Positions 15,307 to 23,100 of a DNA stretch of 64,000 nucleotides are shown here, in pieces. Both the position numbers and the translations under genes were made by a program. This stretch comes from Oscillospiraceae bacterium (GTDB taxonomy: Bacteria > Bacillota > Clostridia > Oscillospirales > WRJC01): contig WRHM01000007.1 in the NCBI GenBank assembly GCA_009783265.1, positions 1 through 64,000 of the forward strand. The letters run 5' to 3'. Under the pieces are notes generated by a model that saw only the letters and a program-made list of their open reading frames with translations, had not been told where the DNA came from and did not search any database. Each line of letters starts with the position of its first letter. Position 1 is the stretch's first letter.

Positions 15307-15375
15307 ATGAAACATACAGTTATAGTTACCAGAAAATCAACAAAAACAAACAGGAGGGTGACTATTCCCTCCTAA
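15307..15375 (+). CDS. 22-codon leader peptide with a ribosome-site hairpin
   Basis: AAAGGAG (15292-15298) is well placed for ATG 15307. The encoded peptide is MKHTVIVTRKSTKTNRRVTIPS. Its last codons overlap a GGAGGG/CCCTCC hairpin (15353-15358 with 15367-15372). The same GGAGGGTGACTAT string and partner CCCTCC recur at 18325-18350 before another gene. The arrangement suggests a translated leader acting as an attenuator for the gene at 15407, but there is no direct evidence that the peptide is made. Confidence 0.45.
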   Translation: MKHTVIVTRKSTKTNRRVTIPS

Positions 15376-15406
15376 AAACAGGATTATATTTTGAACGAGG
15401 TGGAAT

Positions 15407-15868
15407 ATGAATATTGAAATCATCAAAATCGATGAAGAAATTAAAGTAATTGGATTAAGTTATCGTAAATTAGGACTTCCTGCGACCGTAGAAAGCCTTG
15501 AGGGATTGTGGAACACTTACGGTGAAAAATACCGGAATAAGATTGAAAACGCAGTCGTTCCGCTTGTAGATTATGGCGTTAATGCCTATCTCCTTACAGA
15601 TAAGCATGAATATATCGCAGGGTGCGCGGTAACAAAAATAGGTGTCTTGGAAGAAAATTGGGTTTCTTTCGTCGTGCCGCCGGGGAAATATATTAAATAT
15701 ACATGCCGCAAAATGGACGACTTGTTTAAAAACCATGATGAAATAAGAGCATGGGCGAAAACAAACGGAATAACGATTTACGATGATTTTGAGATTGAAG
15801 TATATCCTACCGGGGCATTTGAGGGAAAAGACGTTGAAATGTGCATCTTGTTTCCCGTACAAGCATAA
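15407..15868 (+). CDS. Free-standing GyrI-like small-molecule-binding domain protein
   Basis: The 153-residue protein resembles the effector-binding half of AraC/Rob-type regulators: IKVIGLSYRKLG near the N-terminus, VVPPGKYIKY in the centre, and an IYDDFEIEVYP strand near the C-terminus. It lacks a DNA-binding domain. Such proteins bind hydrophobic drugs or act as cyclopropane hydrolases or gyrase protectors in other bacteria. AGGTGG precedes ATG 15407. It lies between the leader peptide and an unknown gene at 15894, probably in one transcript. Confidence 0.7.
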   Translation: MNIEIIKIDEEIKVIGLSYRKLGLPATVESLEGLWNTYGEKYRNKIENAVVPLVDYGVNAYLLTDKHEYIAGCAVTKIGVLEENWVSFVVPPGKYIKYTCRKMDDLFKNHDEIRAWAKTNGITIYDDFEIEVYPTGAFEGKDVEMCILFPVQA

Positions 15869-15893
15869 TATTATAATCAGTGCAGGAGAAAAA

Positions 15894-16451
15894 ATGATGT
15901 ACCTATATCATTATTTTGAAAAGGAAAGAGGACCTTTTTTGAATTTATCAGACTTAACTGATGATGAAGCAATACAAGTTCAAATTGATTTAGCCGCCCA
16001 AAGCGAAGTATATGCTAAGCGTTATTCTACTAAGCGCTATGCTAATGTAAAATATATATTTGACCGCCGGATTGTAGAGAAACGCGCTTACTCCATGTTT
16101 ATCAGAAAGGGCGGTAAACCACAACGGCAAGTTCCTTATTATGGGATATTATCAGAAAATGAGTTGGAAGAAGGCTATGAATGGTATCTTGATTGCGGCG
16201 TGATAAAAATTCCTATTGACGAATTTGATAAAGGCACGCTTTCATTCACATACGGCGATTCATTCCCCACGTTTAAGCCATGGATGGAGGAAGAACCGAA
16301 GTACAATTTATACACTTATGATGAAATTATAGATATTTTAAAAAAACAGGGTATGCCGCCGATACGCACCGAAAATATGTCTTTTTGGACAGACCATACT
16401 TATATAGAAACGCAAATATGGAGTGATGAAACGATAGATAAATACCGATAA
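15894..16451 (+). CDS. Hypothetical protein (185 aa)
   Basis: ATG 15894 follows GGAG at a normal distance. The protein starts MMYLYHYFEKERGPFLNLSD and is rich in aromatic and charged residues, with no membrane segment or signal peptide. The MYLYHYFEKERGPFLNLS opening recurs in unannotated proteins of gut Firmicutes, to my memory, but I know of no function. It lies 25 bp after the GyrI-like gene, so cotranscription is likely. Confidence 0.65.
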   Translation: MMYLYHYFEKERGPFLNLSDLTDDEAIQVQIDLAAQSEVYAKRYSTKRYANVKYIFDRRIVEKRAYSMFIRKGGKPQRQVPYYGILSENELEEGYEWYLDCGVIKIPIDEFDKGTLSFTYGDSFPTFKPWMEEEPKYNLYTYDEIIDILKKQGMPPIRTENMSFWTDHTYIETQIWSDETIDKYR

Positions 16452-16527
16452 CAAGCATTTGTAAGTATGTAAATTATTTCAAATCAAACGAATATTATTC
16501 ATTTATATTTTTGGGGGCAATTAAAAT

Positions 16528-18207
16528 ATGAAAAGATTATTGAGCATATTTTTTACATTAACATTTATTTTTTCGCTTTTATCAGGCTGCACGAATACAA
16601 ACAATGATAAAAACAAAATGCCCGATAAAACAATAGAAACGGTTGAAACCATGACGGAAATGATAGAAGAAATGGTATATCCCGAATTAAAAATCGAAAT
16701 TGTACCTTATGAAAACGACGAAAACAGATTTTATGAGAGAATTACCAATTATGTATTTATTCCCGATAATAAAGTATTGGGGAACTGGGAATCTTTTGCA
16801 TGGTTCAGAAGTTATGATGAATTAGTTGTGGATTTAGAAAGCGATATAGTAATTTGCCGGGAAGAAAATAATTATAACGAATCGACTTTGGAAGAATTTA
16901 TAAATAATTTTCTTAATAATCCTGATATAGGAATGTATTGGAATAACATTAGTTTTTATGAGGACGGAACGATTATTTCTGATTTTTCGGCGCCCCTCGT
17001 AAACATCGGAAACAGTATGTGGAATCAAACAATATGGACAAAAGGATATATCATAAATCCATATTATCCTGATACATTGAGCAGTTATACAATTAAAAAT
17101 ATCGGCGGAGAAGATTATCTGTTTGTAAAATGGAGCGATGGAGTTACTTTATACGGTGAAGTGTATTTCGTATTTAAAAAAGACCCAAATATTAAATATT
17201 TAGATTTGTACGCCGATATAAAGTGGAAAAATTTACGTAATTATGATTTATCCGGTTTAAAAAATATTATTCTTTCCATTGATTTCGATGAAAAAACAAT
17301 ATTTCCTCCGAAAGATAAAATGCCGAATGACAGCAGATTTCAACCGGAATATATGTTAGAAGCCGGGAAAAATCCCGGACTCGGCGTTCGTTCCATACAT
17401 GAACAGGGAATAACAGGCAAAGGTGTAAATGTAGCGATAATCGACAAAGCAATAATAATTGACCACCCTGAATATAACGGTAAAATAATCGAATATACAA
17501 ATTTAAGTACAAATATATCTTCTATACACGGACCCGGCGTTGCCAGCTTGTTGGTAGGAGAAAATATAGGAACTGCGCCCGGTGCGAAAGTTTATTATTA
17601 CGGCAGAGCAGAAAAATATATCGACGGAAAAAGTGACGCGGAATCATACGCAGATGTTCTTGATATGATTGTCGAAAAAAATAAAACTTTACCTGATGGT
17701 GAAAAAATAAGAGTTGTGAGTATTTCATCCGCTCCCACACCGTCGAATACAGCTATCTTATGGGTAAACGGTGAAAAATATCTTGATAGCGTAAAGCAGG
17801 CGCAGGAAACAGGTATTTTAGTCCTTGATTGTTCAGATGAAAATGGAATTATTGATGTTTGCGGATATAATTTTGATAAGCCGGACGATATTACTTTGTG
17901 TACACCGGGTTATTTAAACGGTATGTGGAGAGATGACATATCGGAAAATCTTCGCGCACCCGTATGGTACAGAACGATAGCAGAAGTATTGAACGAAGGA
18001 GATTTTTTATACGCTTATGATGGTCAGGGCGGTTTAAGCTGGGCAATACCCTATGCCACAGGCGTTTTGGCAATGGGGTGGCAAGTCAAACCCGAACTCA
18101 CGGCTGACGAAATTGTGCAAATACTTTTTGATACGGCGTATGTCGGCAAAGATGGCAATAAATATATTTATCCAACTGCGTTCATCGAATATCTTAAAAA
18201 TAATTGA
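16528..18207 (+). CDS. Subtilisin-family (S8) serine protease lipoprotein
   Basis: The 559-residue protein starts with a lipoprotein signal peptide (lipobox LLSGC, Cys21). The first 280 residues are a unique region. A subtilase domain follows: Asp306 in NVAIID, His334 in the HGPGVAS motif, and Ser504 in LSWAIPYATGV, which replaces the usual GTSMAxPHVAG. All three catalytic residues are present. The oxyanion Asn region is not obvious. It should be anchored outside the membrane and cleave proteins or peptides. GGGGGC lies upstream of ATG 16528. Confidence 0.8.
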   Translation: MKRLLSIFFTLTFIFSLLSGCTNTNNDKNKMPDKTIETVETMTEMIEEMVYPELKIEIVPYENDENRFYERITNYVFIPDNKVLGNWESFAWFRSYDELVVDLESDIVICREENNYNESTLEEFINNFLNNPDIGMYWNNISFYEDGTIISDFSAPLVNIGNSMWNQTIWTKGYIINPYYPDTLSSYTIKNIGGEDYLFVKWSDGVTLYGEVYFVFKKDPNIKYLDLYADIKWKNLRNYDLSGLKNIILSIDFDEKTIFPPKDKMPNDSRFQPEYMLEAGKNPGLGVRSIHEQGITGKGVNVAIIDKAIIIDHPEYNGKIIEYTNLSTNISSIHGPGVASLLVGENIGTAPGAKVYYYGRAEKYIDGKSDAESYADVLDMIVEKNKTLPDGEKIRVVSISSAPTPSNTAILWVNGEKYLDSVKQAQETGILVLDCSDENGIIDVCGYNFDKPDDITLCTPGYLNGMWRDDISENLRAPVWYRTIAEVLNEGDFLYAYDGQGGLSWAIPYATGVLAMGWQVKPELTADEIVQILFDTAYVGKDGNKYIYPTAFIEYLKNN

Positions 18208-18216
18208 TTTGACGTA

Positions 18217-18315
18217 TGTTATAAGCATCGTTTCATAACCCTTTTGGGGGTATCTACGCGCCATAACTGCGGCGGCGGCGGTGTGCCCTGCATCGTCATT
18301 GTCGAGGCAAAACAA
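18217..18315 (-). pseudogene. Fragment of a TOPRIM domain from a mobile-element primase-like gene
   Basis: The minus-strand frame reads CLDNDDAGHTAAAAVMARR followed by YPQKGYETMLIT. This is the TOPRIM metal-binding DxD block, homologous to CLDNDKAGKEATDRIINEL in the larger remnant at 3111. Only about 33 codons survive, with no flanking homology. It is the scar of another integrated element. Confidence 0.7.
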
Positions 18316-18324
18316 ATAAATCAG

Positions 18325-18350
18325 GGAGGGTGACTATATTTTAGCCCTCC
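18325..18350 (+). promoter_or_regulatory. Leader hairpin GGAGGG/CCCTCC before the methyltransferase gene
   Basis: GGAGGG (18325-18330) pairs with CCCTCC (18345-18350). The segment GGAGGGTGACTAT and the following AAAACAGGA are shared with the leader at 15353. The real ribosome site, CAGGAG (18358-18363), lies just after the stem. Confidence 0.5.
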
Positions 18351-18370
18351 GGTAAAACAGGAGAAATTAT

Positions 18371-19159
18371 ATGTCTTGGATTAAAGGCGAAGAATTTGAT
18401 TTTAATGATTTTTTACTCACAGAACGGTTTGAGATAAGACAAGCATTTGGAGATATTGGAAATAATTGCGCCGCAGATACAGTATATCTGCGAAATATGG
18501 GGATTGCGTTAAAATATAATCCCATAGTAAAATGGTATTTCATGAAAAAATGCCCGGAACGCGCAGAATTTATAGCAAAAGTCGCGGCGGATATCACAGG
18601 AGAAGTAACCTCCGATGAAGTGCGTAAAGCCGAGATTTTTGTGATAGAATATTGCTGTGATTATATTTCGTATGCGAATCCTGAAATTGTCATGGATGGT
18701 CCCAACGGCTGGTGTAGCTGTATTATGAACGCATCGGGTAAAGCGAGATTGTTTGAACTTACGGATTTTACAAATAAAATCGTGCTTGACGTTGGCTCAG
18801 GAGCAGGACGGTTTTCATTCGCCGCCGCCGAAAAAGCCGCATGGGTGTATGCGAGCGAACCTGTCGATACGCTCCGTGAATTTATGCGTGACAAAATCAA
18901 GCGCGAGAAAATTAAAAATATGCGCGTAGTTGACGGAATTGCCAAAGAATTGGCGTACCCTGACAATACGTTCGACATAGTGATGTCGGCTTGCGTTATC
19001 GGCGATGAATGTGATTTAGAAATCGCAGAAGTGACCCGCGTATGCAAATCCGGCGGGTGGTTGTTGGATTTGGAAAGTGATAGCAATGCAAATGAACTCG
19101 TCAAGCGAAGTTGGGAATCAATGGGCGACAGCAGATACAGAAAACAAATATTTAAATAA
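18371..19159 (+). CDS. Class I SAM-dependent methyltransferase
   Basis: The 262-residue protein has a roughly 125-residue N-terminal region and then a Rossmann methyltransferase domain. Motif I is VLDVGSGAGRFSF (about 138-150), the acidic motif II region is YASEPVD, and the later strand NTFDIVMSACVI is the motif IV area. The substrate cannot be read from the sequence. CAGGAG precedes ATG 18371, behind a GGAGGG/CCCTCC leader hairpin. Neighbours are element scars, so horizontal acquisition is plausible. Confidence 0.78.
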   Translation: MSWIKGEEFDFNDFLLTERFEIRQAFGDIGNNCAADTVYLRNMGIALKYNPIVKWYFMKKCPERAEFIAKVAADITGEVTSDEVRKAEIFVIEYCCDYISYANPEIVMDGPNGWCSCIMNASGKARLFELTDFTNKIVLDVGSGAGRFSFAAAEKAAWVYASEPVDTLREFMRDKIKREKIKNMRVVDGIAKELAYPDNTFDIVMSACVIGDECDLEIAEVTRVCKSGGWLLDLESDSNANELVKRSWESMGDSRYRKQIFK

Positions 19160-19216
19160 CCGATAATAAGTATAATCCAATCATTTACATGGCCGCGATT
19201 AGCAGAATGATATAAT

Positions 19217-19528
19217 TTGAATAAAAAAGAATGGTTGTTATGTCCTGTATGTAAAAGCAAAACCCGTAATAAACTTAGGCAAGATACGACACTTACGAAT
19301 TTCCCGTTGTACTGCCCGAAATGCAAACAGGAAACATTGATAAATGTAGCACAAATAAATATTACCGTTGGAAATGCCCCATATCCGATTTCACGACCTG
19401 CGCCATACGGCGGCGACGAATATGCGCCAACTGACGGGCGACTTCTACACCGTGAGTCAAATATTAGGGCATACATTGAAAGGAATAGGAATATCACTCG
19501 GCATATCGACGAATCTTGTATAACCTAA
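19217..19528 (+). CDS. Cysteine-rich KTR-type zinc-ribbon protein with an aberrant C-terminus
   Basis: The first 50 or so residues, NKKEWLLCPVCKSKTR ... LYCPKCKQETLINV, match the small KTR zinc-ribbon proteins of Tn916-like conjugative elements. The four Cys in two CPxC pairs should bind zinc. Intact members end shortly after this point. Here the frame runs on through DNA that encodes an integrase fragment in another frame, so the last 45 or so residues are probably nonsense. TTG 19217 is the only plausible start and lacks a clear ribosome site. Confidence 0.6.
   Translation: MNKKEWLLCPVCKSKTRNKLRQDTTLTNFPLYCPKCKQETLINVAQINITVGNAPYPISRPAPYGGDEYAPTDGRLLHRESNIRAYIERNRNITRHIDESCIT
19374..19523 (+). 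pseudogene. C-terminal fragment of a tyrosine recombinase (integrase)
   Basis: The frame from ATG 19374 reads PHIRFHDLRHTAATNM, the box II HxLRH motif, then DFYTVSQILGHTLKGIGISL, the second His region of tyrosine integrases. It stops at 19523 before the catalytic Tyr. Upstream catalytic Arg and the N-terminal domain are missing. It overlaps the KTR gene in another frame and lies 80 bp from a tRNA-Ser 3'-end remnant, as expected for an element end. Confidence 0.82.
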
Positions 19529-19605
19529 AACTTGAATTTTGTACCGGGCGGCACAGCAGGTAAAAATAGGTAAAAACAGTAAAATAGGGCGGCATAAAAA
19601 GCCAA

Positions 19606-19651
19606 ATGAAAGCCCACAAATCCTTGAATTTACGGGCTTTTGGCGGAGAGA
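19606..19651 (-). other. tRNA-Ser 3' end plus terminator remnant (possible att scar)
   Basis: On the minus strand TCTCTCCGCCA is followed by AAAGCCCGTAAATTCAAGG and a stem-loop closing with GGGCTTT. The acceptor end equals that of the intact tRNA-Ser(GGA) at 22413. The terminator is nearly the same as that at 8398-8434, in inverted orientation. The rest of the tRNA is absent. Confidence 0.55.
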
Positions 19652-19710
19652 TGGCGGTGACATAGGTATTCACGAACGGCAAGGGGTTTTTTCAATAGTA
19701 TTACGTACTT

Positions 19711-20703
19711 TCAATTATTTTTATTAAGTTTGTTTAAAGACTGAACTGCTTTATAAATAATTTCAGGAAAACTTTTTTTATTTTCTTTTTCTGTAATTTG
19801 CTTAGGTACTTTTTTTGAAACTATTTTAGGATCGTAATTTTTTTTAAGCATTTCAAATTTACTGATAGCTGATATTTTAATATCATCATATAATTCATTA
19901 ATGACACATAACTTGTTTCCGGTCAAACCGCAATTTTCCAATGCTATTTTTATAGCATTGTTTCGGACTATTCGACGATTTGATTTTGGCTCAAAGTGAT
20001 ATTGTTCAATTAAACGGCAAGCAAATTGGATGAAAATAATTTCTGTGTGATTTTGAGCAAATAAATAAACCTGTCCGACGGATTCTTCTGATAGGGTAAG
20101 AATCTGTTCCGCGCAATCATAAATACTAATGGTTTTAGAAAAGTTAAATCTGTTTTTTTCCATTGTTTCTTTGATTCGAATAAGATATTCTTCATTGGAA
20201 AATGTTCGTTTATCGAAGCGGGAAAGAATTTTGAGTAAATTCGCAAAGATTTTTCTGGAGTCATATTTTCTATTTTGAATATCGGTTATCAGATTATGAT
20301 AATTATCAACGCTTTCAATCTTCTCATTTAGTTTGTTCATAATATCACACATCATTTCTTGTAATTTCAAATGAGATGAATAAATTTCATTCAAACGAAT
20401 AGTTAGATTTGATATTATGGCATCAGAAATACGCGTTTCTTCCATAAGTCTATGAAGAACCTGAACGCTATATGTAGCTAATTTGTCTCGATTCTGTTCC
20501 ATTTCTTTTACAGTCGCTTTATTTTTACCAGAAGCTGTGTACCACATTCGTTGAAACCATTGTTGATTCTGTAGTGCTGAGAGAGTTTCTTCATTCGCAT
20601 CAATGATAGATGTCATTCCCGACACGATTCGTTCTGTCTCGTCACGATTTTGTGATAAAAAATATTCTAAATCATCGGGAGCAGGAGTTATTTCATATTT
20701 CAT
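19711..20703 (-). CDS. Helical protein of unknown function, partner in a two-gene module
   Basis: The 330-residue protein is almost entirely alpha-helical by composition, with long amphipathic stretches (about 25-180). It has no signal peptide, no membrane segment and a basic, Lys-rich C-terminus. I do not recognise the family. ATG 20703 follows the stop of the glycine-rich protein gene by 8 bp, and its ribosome site GGAAAGGAT overlaps that gene's end, so translation is coupled. A WFQRMWYT segment near residue 50 is unusual. The tight pairing suggests the two products act together, perhaps as effector and regulator or immunity protein; this is inference. Confidence 0.6.
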   Translation of the reverse strand: MKYEITPAPDDLEYFLSQNRDETERIVSGMTSIIDANEETLSALQNQQWFQRMWYTASGKNKATVKEMEQNRDKLATYSVQVLHRLMEETRISDAIISNLTIRLNEIYSSHLKLQEMMCDIMNKLNEKIESVDNYHNLITDIQNRKYDSRKIFANLLKILSRFDKRTFSNEEYLIRIKETMEKNRFNFSKTISIYDCAEQILTLSEESVGQVYLFAQNHTEIIFIQFACRLIEQYHFEPKSNRRIVRNNAIKIALENCGLTGNKLCVINELYDDIKISAISKFEMLKKNYDPKIVSKKVPKQITEKENKKSFPEIIYKAVQSLNKLNKNN

Positions 20704-20711
20704 AATATCAC

Positions 20712-22112
20712 TTATATCCTTTCCGACAAATCTTTTAACTTGTTTTGGTTCATAATATCCTGTTGTTGAAACTGCTGAAATTGCTGAGTTTGCGAAACAT
20801 AAGTTTGTATCATCGTTTCAAATGTTTGCTGACTGCGCTCCATAGAATTAGTTAAAAGATTATAAGTAGCAGATAATTCATTTTGATATTTCGCCCTATT
20901 TACCAAATTATAATAACTTCCGCCAAAGAAATTTTCCCGTATTGTACCTAATACTTTATTGGCGATAATTGACCCGATAACTGCTCCGACAACCGGAATA
21001 GGAATCATCACTTGACCAACTGCCGCGCCTATACCGCTAACGGCAGTATCAGTCGCTAACTGCTGTACATTATAAATAAAATCATCGGTATTTATCTTTC
21101 CTTTGCCAAGGTGTATCGCCTGTTTGATTAATCCAAACGTAGCGGTTATTATTCCCGCTGCAAGCGGGGCAGCCATACCTGCGGCATTCGTCAAAGCGTA
21201 AATACCTCCGCCTGTTATGCCCCCTCTTGCAACGCCTATACCTGTTTCTTTGAAAATATCCAACCAATCATCATTGTTAAATTCGCTTAACTTTTTACCT
21301 TGCTTAAATTTTGACATAACAGTCATTCCAAATGACAATACTCCGTCAATAGTAGCGGCGATTCCAGCAACTTTTAGACCTTCTTTGAGTGTAGCCCTTG
21401 CTTTAAGCTCATATTTATCCCTTTCAGCTTTGTCGGTTTCGTTTACTTGTTGTTCTTTATTGTCAATGGTATTTTCTATTTTTTCGAGTTGAACTTCGTC
21501 GTATGCAGTTTGAGACGGTTTAACAACATCATCAAATTTTACATTGTTGACTTTTTCCAATTCTTCGATTTTTTTAACAACATTACGGGCGACATCGCCG
21601 CCCTCAGAAGCTGGCAGGTTATTTAATTCTCGTGGTGAAAGATTACGCCATTCTTGGATTTTTTCATAATAATCACGAGGAATATTATATGAACCACCTT
21701 GACTTGATAAAAAGTCAGGATATTTGGCAAGATGCTCATTTATTGAGTCGATAGAAAGGCTTTTTTGCACGAATTTTGATTGAATTGGCTGCTCGTTTTG
21801 ATAATAATCAATAGGAGAGGCAAGGTTGGATTCTTTTACATAAGTGGCTTCCTTTCCCACAACCAAATTGTCAGCATTGTTAAAACCAATTTCTGCATGT
21901 TCAGCAATGATTCCGTGTTTCGTTTTAATACTCCCTTGGAGGTTTTTGGGTTGCGCAACAACATCCCTAACATTTTGTAATTCTTGCAGTGCGTTTTCGA
22001 GATTTATATCCTGCTTAATGAGATTATGTAATAATTCATCTGCGCGAAGTTGATTTACTTCACGAGCTATATCTCCTACTCCTTGATTTATTGATTGATT
22101 AAGTTTTCCCAT
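20712..22112 (-). CDS. Glycine-zipper, probably membrane-active protein of unknown function
   Basis: ATG 22112 is chosen because AAAGGTG lies 9 bases upstream (GTG 22124 is in frame but lies on the ribosome site). The 466-residue protein has an N-terminal domain (about 60-155) with KTKHGIIAEHAEIGFNNA and GGSYNIPRDYYEKI blocks, a charged linker, and three glycine-rich hydrophobic segments (about 240-270, 290-332 and 350-390) of the glycine-zipper type. A Gln-rich coiled-coil tail ends it. There is no signal peptide. The HGxIAE and (Y/N)IP blocks recur in uncharacterised conflict-system-like proteins, from memory only. It is first gene of a two-gene unit with 19711. Confidence 0.62.
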   Translation of the reverse strand: MGKLNQSINQGVGDIAREVNQLRADELLHNLIKQDINLENALQELQNVRDVVAQPKNLQGSIKTKHGIIAEHAEIGFNNADNLVVGKEATYVKESNLASPIDYYQNEQPIQSKFVQKSLSIDSINEHLAKYPDFLSSQGGSYNIPRDYYEKIQEWRNLSPRELNNLPASEGGDVARNVVKKIEELEKVNNVKFDDVVKPSQTAYDEVQLEKIENTIDNKEQQVNETDKAERDKYELKARATLKEGLKVAGIAATIDGVLSFGMTVMSKFKQGKKLSEFNNDDWLDIFKETGIGVARGGITGGGIYALTNAAGMAAPLAAGIITATFGLIKQAIHLGKGKINTDDFIYNVQQLATDTAVSGIGAAVGQVMIPIPVVGAVIGSIIANKVLGTIRENFFGGSYYNLVNRAKYQNELSATYNLLTNSMERSQQTFETMIQTYVSQTQQFQQFQQQDIMNQNKLKDLSERI

Positions 22113-22316
22113 GATTTTTAACACCTTTTATTTTGATATATTGTCCAATAAAATTAATTTTATTTATTTTAGCACAAATTAACATTGTTTTCAAGATATT
22201 TATTGTAAATTCAACAAAATTTTCATCTAATCCGTGAATACTGTTCGTTTCGACATCCTCCACCATAATCACGGCACAAAACCCCGCATAAATCCATTGT
22301 TTTCTGCTTATACAAA

Positions 22317-22390
22317 TAGCCCTGCAAACTTATTTCTCGTTGCAGGACTATTTCAACCGTATTAAAAAGCCCAGCAAAAATGCGGCTTTT
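22317..22390. terminator. Two stem-loops downstream of tRNA-Ser(GGA)
   Basis: CCTGCAA/TTGCAGG (22321-22327 with 22340-22346) and AAAAGCC/GGCTTTT (22365-22371 with 22384-22390). The second is the likely tRNA terminator on the minus strand. The remainder of 22125-22412 shows nothing I can identify. Confidence 0.65.
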
Positions 22391-22412
22391 CTCCTCTGTC
22401 CGAGGAAGCTCA

Positions 22413-22504
22413 TGGCGGAGAGAGAGGGATTCGAACCCTCGGAACGCTATTAACGCTCACACGATTTCCAGTCGTGCGCCTTAGACCAGCTCAGCCATCT
22501 CTCC
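22413..22504 (-). tRNA. tRNA-Ser(GGA)
   Basis: A complete class II tRNA on the minus strand: acceptor GGAGAGA/TCTCTCC, anticodon stem CACGA/TCGTG with loop CTGGAAA (anticodon GGA), a long variable arm (GAGCG..CGTTC type), T arm GAGGG-TTCGAAT-CCCTC, discriminator G and encoded CCA. It reads UCC and UCU serine codons. Confidence 0.97.
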
Positions 22505-22534
22505 GTATATTATATATAATAGTTTGTTGTATAT

Positions 22535-22565
22535 AAGGGCGGCAGATTGCCGCCCTTATTTTTTT
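22535..22565. terminator. Stem-loop between the two tRNA genes
   Basis: AAGGGCGGCA (22535-22544) pairs perfectly with TGCCGCCCTT (22548-22557). On the + strand ATTTTTTTG follows. On the minus strand it lies between tRNA-Leu and tRNA-Ser and may allow partial read-through. Confidence 0.65.
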
Positions 22566-22583
22566 GGGTTATGCTTTTTATTT

Positions 22584-22672
22584 TGGTGCCGGTGACCGGA
22601 ATCGAACCGGTACGAGGGATGAACCTCACGGGATTTTAAGTCCCGGGCGTCTGCCAGTTCCGCCACACCGGC
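22584..22672 (-). tRNA. tRNA-Leu(UAA)
   Basis: A complete class II tRNA on the minus strand: acceptor GCCGGTG/CACCGGC, anticodon stem CGGGA/TCCCG with loop CTTAAAA (anticodon TAA), a long variable arm, T arm with GGTTCGATTCC, discriminator A and encoded CCA. Confidence 0.97.
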
Positions 22673-22771
22673 TTAAAATAACATCTCAATTAAAAACCGT
22701 TTATTATTATATAATAAAAAATCTGTTTTGTCAAGAGATTATTAAAGTTATTAAAAATATTTTAAGAACTA

Positions 22772-22800
22772 TTGACATATCCAAAAAATAATGCTAAGAT
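22772..22800 (+). promoter_or_regulatory. Consensus promoter ahead of the leader RNA
   Basis: TTGACA (22772-22777), a 17-bp spacer and TAAGAT (22795-22800). The nearest gene starts 300 bp downstream. Confidence 0.75.
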
Positions 22801-22806
22801 TTATTT

Positions 22807-23050
22807 ATACGGGTAACTTAACACATATTTTTAATCCGAGAGGTGATAGCTGTCCGGCATATCTGATAGTATATAGCATTATATTATAGATATACGTGGA
22901 AATTATTGAAATTATAAATTAAATAACATGATAAAACTTGTCAGATAACAAGTTTGTTTATTGTGCGTTTGTTTATATATATTCAATAAATTCCATATTA
23001 ATATTTTATAGAAATATTCAAAGCTGTGGAATTTCCACAGCTTTTTTGCG
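22807..23050 (+). ncRNA. Uncharacterised leader RNA with two terminator-like hairpins
   Basis: The predicted transcript carries AACTTGT/ACAAGTT (about 22937-22957) followed by TGTTT, and then AAAGCTGTGGAA/TTCCACAGCTTTTTT (about 23019-23047), a canonical intrinsic terminator 50 bp before ATG 23101. The upstream part (CCGAGAGGTGATAGCTGTCCGG) may fold on its own. I do not recognise a known riboswitch class. It may be an attenuator for the kinase genes or a small RNA. Confidence 0.5.
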
Positions 23051-23100
23051 TTAAGTTGCCGTATGAAATATTTATTTAAAATTAAAAAGGAGAAAAAAAT

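Noticed and set aside
18034..18315. 93-codon minus-strand frame as an intact gene
   Set aside because: Only the first 33 codons match a TOPRIM domain; the rest is antisense to the protease gene.
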